NCBI RefSeq assembly: GCF_021440085.1
Contig: NZ_JAKCPW010000002.1
Coordinates: 558,001-622,000 of the forward strand
Origin: Dyadobacter sp. CY261
Lineage (GTDB): Bacteria > Bacteroidota > Bacteroidia > Cytophagales > Spirosomataceae
Length of the DNA stretch: 64,000 bases
Direction: 5' to 3'
Below are positions 33,442 to 42,815 of the stretch, in pieces. How positions within the stretch are numbered: the stretch's first letter is position 1; every line of letters starts with the position of its first letter. The notes under the pieces were generated by a model. That model worked only from the letters and a program-made list of their open reading frames with translations, did no database searches and was not told the DNA's origin. The position numbers and the translations under genes are program-made.

Positions 33442-34668
33442 CTATTTGTTTTTCTTCGGGATTAAAAACTTGCCGACGAGCTCGCCGTCGTCCCGGATCA
33501 TTTTCAGGTCGAGCTGTTTGCGGGTCACATGAAGCTTAATCAGCGTGCGTTTTCCTTCTAAAGGCCCGCCTCCGATAACGATTGGCCAGTTATGGTCGGC
33601 GTCCGGCTCGTGCGTCATGTACCGGTGCGTGTGCCCGGAGATTTGCAGGTCGATTTTAGCTGTATTCAAAACCGGCCCGAACAACGCCCGGCAATGCAGC
33701 GTACCATGCCAGTCGCCCGAGTGATAGGGCGAAATATGGATCAGTACCACGCGGAAATCGGCTTTTTTGAATTCCGGCGATTCGATTTCCTTTTCCAGCC
33801 ATTTCTTCTGCACCTCGCGGTAACGATCAAATGCCGACAGCCCACCGTACTCGACGCTATCGTCGGTTTTGTCCTCGCCCGAATCCAGCACGACAAACCG
33901 CACTGGGCCGCGGGTGAATGCGAAGTAGTATTTGTTGTCGGGATAGGCATAGTACTCGGGAATGTGCCGCGAGAAGCTGCCCCGGCATTCGTGGTTGCCC
34001 TGGGTGAGCAGGAACGGGAACTCGGTCGCGAAAATGTCTACCGACGGTTTAATCAAATGGTCTACCATCTGTTGCTCCTCGGTCACCCAGTCAAAACAGT
34101 CGCCATTGAATACCACGAAATCGTAGTCTTTGGTATTTCCGGTGTAGCCGTGGCGGTACAAAAGTTGCGGGATGATCTGTGGGCGGTCGTGAATGTCGTT
34201 GAATATGACCATTTTGAACTCATCCTCATTCTGTCCCCAGGTTTTGAAACCGTATAACGGACTGGCGATTGTCTCGCCAAATTCCACTTTTGAACCTTTA
34301 TAACCGGTCACTTCCGTGGATACGATCTTGTATTTGTGCTCGGTACCAGGCGTGAGGTTCGTCAAAGTAACTTTATTGATCCGGTTATTCGCCTCGATAA
34401 GCCCGTTGTTATAGCCAAACTCGCGCTTGCTCGTGTAAGTGCCCGCGCCGTATTCGACCCAGCTGAAACAGTTCTTATGAGTGATCCACATGATAGTGAC
34501 CTCATTCGCACTCATATTCTGCAAATAGGGGCCAGCCACAAAATGGTTCTTTTCTTCGACGGGTGACGCTTCGGCTGCGTGGGCAACCTGCGATCCAGCC
34601 AGGGGCAACAGGCTCAACGCCCCGATCTGCGACATTTTTTCAAGAAACGACCTTCTGTCTGAAAGCAT
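33442..34668 (-). CDS. Tat-exported metallophosphoesterase (purple acid phosphatase-like)
   Basis: 408 residues. Twin-arginine signal at the N-terminus (SDRRSFLEKM, then GALSLLPLAGSQVAHA). Residues about 40-135 form a fibronectin-like domain as in purple acid phosphatases (AGPYLQNMSANEVTIMWITH). The catalytic domain follows: FNDIHDR, VVFNGDCFDW, TQGNHECRGSF, VVLIHISPYHSGDW and ISGHTHRYM carry the metal ligands. A periplasmic phosphatase or phosphodiesterase. It is 33 bases after the locus-2 susD gene in the same direction, so probably processes the substrate imported by that SusCD pair. Confidence 0.9.
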   Translation of the reverse strand: MLSDRRSFLEKMSQIGALSLLPLAGSQVAHAAEASPVEEKNHFVAGPYLQNMSANEVTIMWITHKNCFSWVEYGAGTYTSKREFGYNNGLIEANNRINKVTLTNLTPGTEHKYKIVSTEVTGYKGSKVEFGETIASPLYGFKTWGQNEDEFKMVIFNDIHDRPQIIPQLLYRHGYTGNTKDYDFVVFNGDCFDWVTEEQQMVDHLIKPSVDIFATEFPFLLTQGNHECRGSFSRHIPEYYAYPDNKYYFAFTRGPVRFVVLDSGEDKTDDSVEYGGLSAFDRYREVQKKWLEKEIESPEFKKADFRVVLIHISPYHSGDWHGTLHCRALFGPVLNTAKIDLQISGHTHRYMTHEPDADHNWPIVIGGGPLEGKRTLIKLHVTRKQLDLKMIRDDGELVGKFLIPKKNK

Positions 34669-34701
34669 AATATTAAGGGTTAGGAACAGTCGGATAATGC
34701 A

Positions 34702-36432
34702 TTATTCCCAGTTAGGGTTTTGCGTCAGGTTGGTATTCAGCAAGCGTTCCTGCTTGGGGATCGGATAAAGATAATCCCGGTTTTCGAGGAACTTCTTGGT
34801 AATATGGCCATTGATCACAATGTTGCCACCCTTCGCGCCATTTTCCAGCGATACGTCGCTGCCCAGTTTCAGGAGCTGCGCACCTTTGATGTCTGGTTTT
34901 GTGCCCTCGTAAATAACCACATCCATAGTTCCGTTACGATCGAGGTCGTACTGGCCCGGGCCTGGGAAATACATGCCTTTGAACTGTTTGGTCAGAGCCT
35001 GGCCTTCTTTCCAGCGGATAATGTCGTCCCAGCGGAAAAAATTCTCCATGACGAGCTCAATGCGGCGCTCACGGCGGATTTCGAGGATCACGCCAAGGTT
35101 TTTGCCGCTGATCTGCGTGTATTGTTCCGCCTGGTAGGGGTCCGGTTTGGCATTGGCCTGCGCCATATCGATGTTGGGCATGCCCACGCGTTCGCGGGTG
35201 AGTTTGGTGGAAATGTCGAGATCGGCCTGGGTTAATGTACCTTTTTCGGCTTTTGCTTCGGCGTAATTCAATAATACTTCGGCATAGCGGAAGATCGGCA
35301 TATCGGTAATGTCTTTATTAAAAGTATCCCATTTCGGCGTTGAAACGAACTTGATCAGCTGGTAACCGGTAACGGTCGCACCGAATTCAGGCACCAATTG
35401 CGCGGTTTCGCCGATACGCGTATAGCCCGGCGTGCGGATCGTCTGCGCCAGGCGCGGGTCGCGGTTTTGGACTTCATCGAAGAACTGCAACGTTTCGTAG
35501 CCTTTCTTGTCGGTAAACCGGGAGCCGTCGGCCATGAGGTAGCTGTTCACAAGCCTTTTTTCCAGACCCGGACGGCCGTAAGATGCCGTCATCGTGTAGT
35601 AGTTCAGGTTGTGATAAACCTGCAATTCGTCACTGAAATCGCGGGCCAGGATCACTTCGTCGGGAATGGCATTATCGGACGAGAAAAGTTTCAGGTAGGC
35701 GGTGGAAGGCGTGGCTTTGTAAATGGTGTAACCGCTATTTTTCATCAAATCCTCCGAAGCCGAGACACAGGCGTCGAGGAACTTGTCGGCATCGGGAAGG
35801 TTGTATTCCGGGTGGTATTTGCGGAAAGTGCCTTCGAACAAACCAATGCGTGATTTTAATGCAAGCGCGGTATATTTCGTGATGGTAGTGACCTGACGGC
35901 TGGCGTCGAGATTGGCGATCGCGTAATCGATATCGGCCATGACCGAGTCCATCACAAGTGCACGCGGGTCGCGGGCCTTAGTGAGCAATTCCTGGTCTTC
36001 GAGCTCGATGGTGGTCGAGTACCAGGGCACATCACCGAAGCGTTTAACCATCCCAAAATAGAAATAGGCACGGAAGAAGCGGGCGAGGCCATTGTATTTC
36101 GCAACCGCTTTCTTGTCGGGGCATTTGCCTGAATTGGCGAGGAAATAGTTGATATTCCGCAAATTACCCCAGGCCCATCCGCCGCCGCTCGTAGGCACCA
36201 CACGGGTTCCCTGCAACTCGTCGCGCAAGCTGGTCTTGACCACATTGTCGATATCCTCATTGTACACATCCTCCGCCGTGGGCAATGCGTTGTAAAATGA
36301 GTTGGTATAAAGCAAAAGGTCGTTTTCGGTATTGAAGAACGTCTCCGGCGAGATCGCGTCTTGCGGGAGCTGGTCCAGATCGCAGGCCACCAGACCTATG
36401 GAAATGGCGATAATGCTAAGTATTTTTTTCAT
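34702..36432 (-). CDS. SusD/RagB-family nutrient-binding lipoprotein (locus 2)
   Basis: 576 residues. Lipobox LVACD with Cys at 17. SusD blocks: NINYFLANSGKCPDKKAVAK, ARFFRAYFYFGMVKRFGDVP near residues 90-135; C-terminal RYAEVLLNYAEAKAEKG, ISTKLTRERVGMPN and RRERRIELVMENFFRWDDII. The gap to susC is 6 bases. Members of this subclass often bind glycans or glycoproteins, but specificity is not inferable here. Confidence 0.95.
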   Translation of the reverse strand: MKKILSIIAISIGLVACDLDQLPQDAISPETFFNTENDLLLYTNSFYNALPTAEDVYNEDIDNVVKTSLRDELQGTRVVPTSGGGWAWGNLRNINYFLANSGKCPDKKAVAKYNGLARFFRAYFYFGMVKRFGDVPWYSTTIELEDQELLTKARDPRALVMDSVMADIDYAIANLDASRQVTTITKYTALALKSRIGLFEGTFRKYHPEYNLPDADKFLDACVSASEDLMKNSGYTIYKATPSTAYLKLFSSDNAIPDEVILARDFSDELQVYHNLNYYTMTASYGRPGLEKRLVNSYLMADGSRFTDKKGYETLQFFDEVQNRDPRLAQTIRTPGYTRIGETAQLVPEFGATVTGYQLIKFVSTPKWDTFNKDITDMPIFRYAEVLLNYAEAKAEKGTLTQADLDISTKLTRERVGMPNIDMAQANAKPDPYQAEQYTQISGKNLGVILEIRRERRIELVMENFFRWDDIIRWKEGQALTKQFKGMYFPGPGQYDLDRNGTMDVVIYEGTKPDIKGAQLLKLGSDVSLENGAKGGNIVINGHITKKFLENRDYLYPIPKQERLLNTNLTQNPNWE

Positions 36433-36438
36433 CGGAGA

Positions 36439-39400
36439 TTAGAATGTGAGGTTAAGACCGGCTGAAATGGTTTTCGACAATGGATAAGTACGGCCATTGG
36501 TGCCATCACCGTCGAATTGCTCGGGATCAATGTATTTCGAGCGGAGCGGCGTGTAGGTCAGCAGGTTTTCGCCGCTGACATAAATGCGCGCCCTTGGAAT
36601 GCGGATCATCTTGCTGATGCGCTCCGGAACGGTGTAGCCGATCACGACGTTTTTCAGACGCAGGTAACCGATGTTCTGAATGTAGCGGTCATTGGTGGAA
36701 CGAAGGTCGCCGCCGTCGTTGAGCGCTGTGTAGCCACGCAGTACAGGGAAATAGGCATCCCGGTTTTCCGGCGTCCAGATATCGTTGCCGAAATCTTTTG
36801 GAATGAACGAGTAGTACGGACGTGAATAAGGTCCCCAGAACTTATCTGCATTATTACCCGGATACCAGTTCCTGCGAAGGATACCCTGCGCCAAAGCCGA
36901 AATGTCGAAGCCATTCCAGGATGCGCCGAGGTTGATACCATAACGGAAACGTACGCGGTTGTTACCGACTATCTTCATATCGCCCGGATCGGCGAGCGTG
37001 TTTGACCCGTTGTTGATCTTACCGTCGCCATTCAGGTCAACAAACCGGAGGTCACCCGCTTGCAGTTTGCTCCATTCACCCGGCGCGCTCAGGCGTTGCT
37101 TGTTGACGAACGATTGATCGATCTTGAAAGCCTGCGCCTCTTCATCGCTCTGGAACATCCCGTCGATCGAGTAACCCCACATTTCACCGATCGTTTGACC
37201 TACATAAGGGCTTGAAAGTACTTTATTGGGGTTGTCGTATCTGGTGATTTTGGATTTTGAATCTGAAACAATGAAGGACACATTGTAAGTGAGCGGTTTG
37301 CCGGCCACTTTAAACATATCAGCCCAGGCAATAGACAATTCAAAGCCTTTGGTTTGCAAATCTCCCGCATTCTGAGTTGGTACCGTCGCGCCGTAAACCG
37401 ACGGAAGTACTTGTCCGGGGATCAGCATGTCGGTGGTATTACGAATATAGCCGTCGAAGGAAAGGTTCAAGCGGTTTTTTAGCAATGTTGCATCGATACC
37501 GATGTTGGATGTCGTGGCCGATTCCCAGGTTAGGCCTGCTGAAATAGGAGCCGGATTGCTTACATATTGCAGTTTCTGGCCATTGGTGATCCAGGTCGAC
37601 TGCGCCGTAGGCATCATCGGAACGTAAGGATAGAAGCTGGCTGAACTTGGATTGTCGTTGAACTTCGGAGGCAGCTGATTGCCCAATGTTCCGTAAGAAG
37701 CACGTATTTTCAGGTTATTCACCACATTACGAACGGGTTCGAAGAAGTTCTCCTCGCTCAAACGCCACCCTGCAGACACCGATGGGAAGAAGCCATAGCG
37801 CTTGCCGCTCCCGAAGCGCGACGTACCGTCATAGCGGCCATTTACTTCGAGCAGGTATTTTCCTTGATAATCGTAATTCGCGCGGAAGAATGCGCCGAAA
37901 AGCTCGTATTGGTATGCACCGCCGCTGATAAGCTGCTCGCCTGTACCAAGGCTCAGGTCGTTAAGCTCTTCCGAAAGCAGGTTCTTACGCGAGCCAGCCA
38001 GTACCTGGTGTTTTCTCGATTCGTAGTTAATACCCGCAGTAGCACTGAAAAAATGCTTTCCGAAGGTGTGGTTGAATGCAGAGAACACGTTTACGACATT
38101 CTGAGGGTCGAACCAGAAGGTCTTCTTCAACTGGTCGGTGTTATAGTTCGGAACGGTGGTGAGAATACCCGGCTGGATCGAATAGGTGGCCACGGCTGAG
38201 CGGTACCAGTCGTCGGTAATGTAGAACGAGTAGGAGTGGTTCGCCGTGAGGTTCCAGTTTTTGGCCAGGTTCATTTCCACGGTGTTAATGGTCGTGAGCT
38301 CGTGTACTTTCTGTTCGCCGCCTGCAACGCCTTTCAACAGGTTGGCAAACAAACCATCACCGATCGAGTAGTTGTTTTTCAAAGTATTGTAAGTAGGCGT
38401 ACCGTCCGGGTTGCGCGGTGCGTAAATGGGCAACGCGTGGACGGTAATGGCTGCGAAGTTGGCATTGGCACCGCCTTCGAGACCCGGATATTTGTATTTC
38501 GAATCAAAATACTGGGTGTTGTTGCTCACTTTCAGCCAAGGCGTAAGCTGTGCATTGATCTTGCTGCGCAGCGTGTAGGAAGTGAATTTGTCGGTGTTGA
38601 TCCGCATGATCCCATCCTTCTCATACACCGAGCCCGACAGGAAGTAGTTGATCTTGTCTGTTCCACCCGAGAGGTTCAGGTTATGCTGGCGCGATGGCTG
38701 ACTCATATTGAAGATCGTATTCCACCAGTCGTAGTTACCATAATAATTGTAAATGTCCTTGCCATTCACATTCTTCACCACTACCCACGGGCGGGCCGGA
38801 TTTTCGGTTTTGTCATAGCGGCGCGCCTCGATTTCCTTGTAATCTTCCTCCGAATAGCGGGTGTAGCTGTTACCCGTCGCGCGGACGAATGCTTCATCAT
38901 TAATCTTCACATAATCATAACCATTGGTCATGAAATCGGTGTTGATCGTGGGTTTCGACCAGCCGAAGTTGTTGGTGTAAGAAATGGTGGTCTTACCGTT
39001 TTTCGCCGTTTTAGTAGTAACCAAAATTACTCCGAATGCCCCGCGGGCACCGTAAATTGCGGAAGCCGCGGCATCTTTCAATACCGATACCGACTCCACG
39101 TCACCGGGGTTGATGCGGTTGATATCGCCGGGGATACCATCGATCAATACCAGCGGTGCTCCACCGTTCACGGATGTTTCCCCACGCACGTTCAATGAAC
39201 CTCCTTTACCAGGCTGACCTGTGCTGAACGAAATGTTCAGGTTGGGCACCATGCCTTGCAGGATCTGCGACATATTGTTCAATGGCCTGTTTTCGAGGTC
39301 TTTGGATTGTACCTGCGAAACCGCCCCGGTAAGGTTCACGCGTTTTTGCGTTCCATAACCCACCACAACCAGTTCCGACAATGCTTTGTTGTCGGCTTGC

Positions 39401-40050
39401 AGCGTCACATTGATTTCGGTACGGTTGCCTACCACGATTTCTTGCGAAACATACCCCACAAAGCTGAAAACCAGCGCCGATTCTACATTAGGGACGGTAA
39501 GCTCGAACTTTCCGTCACCATCGGTAGTCGTTCCCTGTGAGGTGCCTTTCACGACAATGCTCACTCCCGGTAGCGTACCCTGCCCGTCCGACGACGAAAC
39601 AGTCCCGCGTACCTGTATCTCGGTAGGCAGTACATATTGGTGTAGTTTTTCTTCCAGCTCTGGGATCACCGATTCCTCCCGGCTTACGCGCGTCTTCGCG
39701 AGTACGATCTGATTATTGATCAGCTTATAATTGATCCCGCGAGGCGCCAGCAACTGGTCCAACACCCTGGACAGTTTCTGGTTTTTAACATCGATGGTCA
39801 CATTTTCCTTCACGGAAACCCTGCTGCTATACACAAAGCGGGTGTTGGCACGGGCCTGGATCTCATTCAGGGCCTGTTTGAGCGAAACATTGCGGAGTGT
39901 GAGCGTCATGTCTCTGCTTAGCACAGACTGGGCCGCGGTTTCCTTCGCATAACTGCCGACTGCGAGCGAGACGGCAAGAATCCATTGAAGCAGTCCAATG
40001 CGCATAATTTTTCGCCAGTCGACCGGCTTGTTACGTACTGTTTTTTGCAT
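36439..40050 (-). CDS. SusC/RagA TonB-dependent importer with STN domain (locus 2)
   Basis: 1203 residues from the ATG at 40050 (MQKTVRNKPVDW); the frame is open 14 codons further, but this ATG gives the better signal sequence. Signal segment about 13-36; STN domain about 47-105 (VSLKQALNEIQARANTRFVY, SRVLDQLLAPRGINYKL); carboxypeptidase-regulatory-like domain about 143-215; plug from about 225 (LSELVVVGYGTQKRVNLTGA, VLIDGIPGDINRINPGDVES); barrel to the final ISAGLNLTF. The antisense promoter candidate begins exactly on this start codon. Confidence 0.95.
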   Translation of the reverse strand: MQKTVRNKPVDWRKIMRIGLLQWILAVSLAVGSYAKETAAQSVLSRDMTLTLRNVSLKQALNEIQARANTRFVYSSRVSVKENVTIDVKNQKLSRVLDQLLAPRGINYKLINNQIVLAKTRVSREESVIPELEEKLHQYVLPTEIQVRGTVSSSDGQGTLPGVSIVVKGTSQGTTTDGDGKFELTVPNVESALVFSFVGYVSQEIVVGNRTEINVTLQADNKALSELVVVGYGTQKRVNLTGAVSQVQSKDLENRPLNNMSQILQGMVPNLNISFSTGQPGKGGSLNVRGETSVNGGAPLVLIDGIPGDINRINPGDVESVSVLKDAAASAIYGARGAFGVILVTTKTAKNGKTTISYTNNFGWSKPTINTDFMTNGYDYVKINDEAFVRATGNSYTRYSEEDYKEIEARRYDKTENPARPWVVVKNVNGKDIYNYYGNYDWWNTIFNMSQPSRQHNLNLSGGTDKINYFLSGSVYEKDGIMRINTDKFTSYTLRSKINAQLTPWLKVSNNTQYFDSKYKYPGLEGGANANFAAITVHALPIYAPRNPDGTPTYNTLKNNYSIGDGLFANLLKGVAGGEQKVHELTTINTVEMNLAKNWNLTANHSYSFYITDDWYRSAVATYSIQPGILTTVPNYNTDQLKKTFWFDPQNVVNVFSAFNHTFGKHFFSATAGINYESRKHQVLAGSRKNLLSEELNDLSLGTGEQLISGGAYQYELFGAFFRANYDYQGKYLLEVNGRYDGTSRFGSGKRYGFFPSVSAGWRLSEENFFEPVRNVVNNLKIRASYGTLGNQLPPKFNDNPSSASFYPYVPMMPTAQSTWITNGQKLQYVSNPAPISAGLTWESATTSNIGIDATLLKNRLNLSFDGYIRNTTDMLIPGQVLPSVYGATVPTQNAGDLQTKGFELSIAWADMFKVAGKPLTYNVSFIVSDSKSKITRYDNPNKVLSSPYVGQTIGEMWGYSIDGMFQSDEEAQAFKIDQSFVNKQRLSAPGEWSKLQAGDLRFVDLNGDGKINNGSNTLADPGDMKIVGNNRVRFRYGINLGASWNGFDISALAQGILRRNWYPGNNADKFWGPYSRPYYSFIPKDFGNDIWTPENRDAYFPVLRGYTALNDGGDLRSTNDRYIQNIGYLRLKNVVIGYTVPERISKMIRIPRARIYVSGENLLTYTPLRSKYIDPEQFDGDGTNGRTYPLSKTISAGLNLTF

Positions 40051-40057
40051 AATTTTG
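40027..40057 (+). promoter_or_regulatory. Antisense promoter candidate at the locus-2 susC start
   Basis: CTTG at 40027-40030, 19 bases, then TAATTTTG at 40050-40057, a perfect TAnnTTTG. Orientation is plus, against susC. Spacing and both boxes fit the Bacteroidota promoter consensus. Confidence 0.5.
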
Positions 40058-40062
40058 ATTGT

Positions 40063-40168
40063 CTGATGGTTAGGCACTGTTGGATAAAACATCCTTTTGA
40101 AACGGTGGTACGAAGAAAAAGGATGACATTTCGGGCCGGGTAGTGGTGGTACACTTCCGGCCCTTTTT
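40063..40168 (+). ncRNA. Predicted antisense RNA to the susC leader (locus 2)
   Basis: The fecR-susC gap contains GGGCCGG (40133-40139) paired with CCGGCCC (40157-40163), followed by TTTTT on the plus strand, with the antisense promoter at 40027-40057. The expected transcript is about 105 bases and complementary to the susC 5' leader. Read on the minus strand the hairpin has no T tract after it, so it does not serve fecR. Same arrangement as at locus 1 and as the DonS-type RNAs of Bacteroides. The 5' end is estimated from the -7 box. Confidence 0.5.
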
Positions 40169-40213
40169 ACGGTGGTACGGACGGGTTCATAAGTTCATGG
40201 GTGGTATAAGGGA

Positions 40214-41239
40214 TTATTCACATGGTTCGCCGCTAATTGTGATGTTATTGTTTGAAATAGTGTAAGTTACATCCAGTGAAGTGCAAAGGATTTCTAAAAT
40301 GTTCGGAAAGCTTTGCGACTCGAAATTGGCCGTCAGACCGCATTTGGCGAGGCCTGGGTTAGCTAGGGTGAGCGATACATTGAAGCGTTTTTCGAGTTGT
40401 TCGATCACCTTGTTCAATGGCGTTTCCTCAAACACAATGGTAACCGGTTCGTAGAGCTCCTTTTTGGACTGAGGTGGCAATGTTTTGTAGGTCAACCGCT
40501 TGGAATCCAGTTCGAATAATGCCTGTTGCTGCGGTTTAAGGATCACTTCCTGCTTATTGAGCTTTTCATTAAACGCAGTCACCTGCACGCTGCCGGTAAC
40601 CACATCCACCTGGAATTTTTTCTGGCTTTCGATCGCCTTTACATTGAAACTGGTTCCCAGCACGCGGATGACCATATCGCCGCTTTTGATATTGAATGGG
40701 CGTGTCTTGTCCTTCTTCACATCAAAAAAACCTTCGCCGGAAAACACCACGAACCGCTTGTTGTTGGCAAATGCGGCGCGATACATAATTTCGGCTTTCG
40801 GATGCATGGTCACGACGCTGCCATCGGGAAGCTCGTGCCGGACGATCTGCGTGCCGGTGTTTTTGAAAGTGGTTACGGGTAATGCCTTCGACGGATCTGG
40901 TTTCTGCCCTTTGACGGTAACCTCTGGTAGTTTCACTGTTTTCAGATTGCCGGCGAGGTAAATACCCAGCGCAACGAGCACAGAGGCCGCTATTCCCGCG
41001 AGCCAGTGCCAGGGTAGCCTGCGTACCGGCCGCTCATCCGCCATGTTCAGTTCCCGGCGGATATTCCCGAATGTCTCTTGCCTTACTTCGTCCAGCTCTA
41101 CATCGGGCAGATGATCGAGATAGCGCGGCTCGCCTTTGAGCGACGCGTACCAGTTTTCGACAAGTTCTTTCTCCGCATCGGTGCATTCACCAGACAGGTA
41201 TTTTTCGAGTAATGCGGGCGGAATACCGTTTGGCTTCAT
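40214..41239 (-). CDS. FecR-family anti-sigma factor (locus 2)
   Basis: 341 residues. N-terminal cytoplasmic part about 1-75; membrane segment about 77-95 (WHWLAGIAASVLVALGIYLAG); FecR domain about 125-235 (IVRHELPDGSVVTMHPKAEI, VFSGEGFFDVKKDKTRPFNI); C-terminal DUF4974-like domain (VTIVFEETPLNKVIEQLEKR). Encoded 71 bases after its ECF sigma gene; pairs with the STN domain of the downstream SusC. Confidence 0.93.
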   Translation of the reverse strand: MKPNGIPPALLEKYLSGECTDAEKELVENWYASLKGEPRYLDHLPDVELDEVRQETFGNIRRELNMADERPVRRLPWHWLAGIAASVLVALGIYLAGNLKTVKLPEVTVKGQKPDPSKALPVTTFKNTGTQIVRHELPDGSVVTMHPKAEIMYRAAFANNKRFVVFSGEGFFDVKKDKTRPFNIKSGDMVIRVLGTSFNVKAIESQKKFQVDVVTGSVQVTAFNEKLNKQEVILKPQQQALFELDSKRLTYKTLPPQSKKELYEPVTIVFEETPLNKVIEQLEKRFNVSLTLANPGLAKCGLTANFESQSFPNILEILCTSLDVTYTISNNNITISGEPCE

Positions 41240-41310
41240 GAGATCGGGGATGTTATCAACCCAGAAGTCGCACGTCGGAAGGGTAACCCTTAGTCGTTTT
41301 TGAAAAAAAA

Positions 41311-41898
41311 TTAAAAGAGGGGAAAAAGGAGCAGGGCGCAGATCATATGCTCTTTCAAATGCGCTTTAAGAATACGCAATGCCTTGGTAATGTGCTGCTC
41401 GACGGTCTTTTCGGAAATGCCGAGCTGTTCACCGATTTGTTTGTTAGAAAATCCCTTGCGGCTCAGCACAAAAACGTCGTGGCATTTGGAAGAAAGCAAA
41501 TGCAGGCCCTCCTCGTAGCGGTTTTGCAGATCGGAGGCGAGGGTTGGCTGGTCCGCAGCGTCGCTACTGTCGCTACGATGGATCTCCCATTGCCCGTAAT
41601 GGTGCTGGCGGGTGTATTCTTTACGGAAGAAAGAGATAATGAGCCGTTTGGCAATTGTAAAAAGAAATGGCCGGCCACATTCGACATGGTTTTGGCGGCG
41701 GTTTTGCCATACATTCACAAAGAGTTCCTGGACGATCTCCTGCGCGGTGAACCGGTCGTTGACCTTCGAGTAGGCGTAGTTGAACAGCGTTTTGAAATAG
41801 CGATTGTACAACTCCGCAAAGGCCAGCTCATCGTCCTGTTCGCTGATCAGCGCAAGGATATTTTCATCGGAACAGGTTGCGTAAAAGTTGTTCATCAT
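41311..41898 (-). CDS. ECF sigma-70 factor (locus 2)
   Basis: 195 residues (two adjacent ATG codons at the start). Region 2: DELAFAELYNRYFKTLFNYA, AQEIVQELFVNVWQNRR at about 23-75; region 4: LSSKCHDVFVLSRKGFSNKQ, IGEQLGISEKTVEQHITKAL at about 133-175. Ends in a short hydrophobic tail (MICALLLFPLF), recalling the longer tail of the locus-1 sigma factor. Divergent from araR across a 212-base gap. Confidence 0.92.
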   Translation of the reverse strand: MMNNFYATCSDENILALISEQDDELAFAELYNRYFKTLFNYAYSKVNDRFTAQEIVQELFVNVWQNRRQNHVECGRPFLFTIAKRLIISFFRKEYTRQHHYGQWEIHRSDSSDAADQPTLASDLQNRYEEGLHLLSSKCHDVFVLSRKGFSNKQIGEQLGISEKTVEQHITKALRILKAHLKEHMICALLLFPLF

Positions 41899-41957
41899 GA
41901 AGATAGCCTTTTAATAATCTGATTATTTTCGCTGAGGAGCGGTACAAAATTCGTACT

Positions 41958-41965
41958 TAAATTTG
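41958..41965 (+). promoter_or_regulatory. Candidate -7 element upstream of araR
   Basis: TAAATTTG, a perfect TAnnTTTG match, in the gap between the sigma gene and araR, about 145 bases before the araR start codon. No clear -33 box. Confidence 0.3.
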
Positions 41966-42110
41966 TGACTTGACTCTTTAAACTGATTAAGTAATCTCAT
42001 TCTTTTTTTTACTTTGTTAACATAAATTTAACATTTTCCGGGAAGTGCCGGAGAAATGTTTTATAACCAGAAGTTAAGTGAATTGGAAGGATGACACGAC
42101 GCCACAATAA

Positions 42111-42815
42111 ATGAACAACTATCCTCAGGCCGCGCGGATCCTCGTGGCCATCGACTGCATTATTTTCGGCTTTGATGGCAAGGACATCAAACTGTTGCTT
42201 ATCAAAAGGAATTTCGACCCTGAAAAAGGCAAATGGTCACTCATGGGCGGCTTTCTGGATGCCAACGAGGACTTGAATGACGGTGCGGTCCGCATTTTGA
42301 ACAATCTCACTGGCCTGAAAGACATTTATGTCGAGCAACTCGAAACGTTTGGCAAAGCCGGCCGCGACCCAGGCGAACGGACAGTTTCCGTCGTTTTCTT
42401 CGCATTGATTAAAATTGATGACCACGATTCCGAAGCTGTAAAAAGCCATAACGCATCCTGGATCACACTCGATTCGCGTCCCAAGCTCATATTCGACCAC
42501 GAGCAAATGGTACTGCGGGCCATCGAACACCTCAAATACAACGCCGCCCTGCACCCGATCGGCTTCGAGCTCGTACCCGAACGCTTCACCATCCCGCAGC
42601 TCCAAAAGCTTTATGAAGCCATTTATAATATTCCTATCGATAGAAGGAATTTCAGCCGCAAACTGCTTTCCACTGGCCTTTTAATCGATACGGGTTATAA
42701 GAATAATAATAGTACTACGAAAAAGGCAACGCTCTACAAGCTGGACGCCGAGCGTTATAAAGCAAAATTCCATTCATTCTGGAATTTCATGCCGGATTCG
42801 ATGAAGAGTCAATGA
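42111..42815 (+). CDS. araR: Nudix-type arabinose regulator AraR
   Basis: 234 residues. Residues about 1-145 are a Nudix-fold domain and about 155-225 a winged helix (FTIPQLQKLYEAIYNIPIDR, NFSRKLLSTGLL). The Nudix box region at about 46-69 reads GGFLDANEDLND then RILNNLTGL: the REUxEExGU glutamates are replaced by Asn, so catalysis should be lost. This matches AraR of Bacteroides thetaiotaomicron, a Nudix-derived repressor released by L-arabinose. araBAD follows on the same strand after 235 bases. The stop codon lies in an octamer repeat. Confidence 0.9.
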   Translation: MNNYPQAARILVAIDCIIFGFDGKDIKLLLIKRNFDPEKGKWSLMGGFLDANEDLNDGAVRILNNLTGLKDIYVEQLETFGKAGRDPGERTVSVVFFALIKIDDHDSEAVKSHNASWITLDSRPKLIFDHEQMVLRAIEHLKYNAALHPIGFELVPERFTIPQLQKLYEAIYNIPIDRRNFSRKLLSTGLLIDTGYKNNNSTTKKATLYKLDAERYKAKFHSFWNFMPDSMKSQ

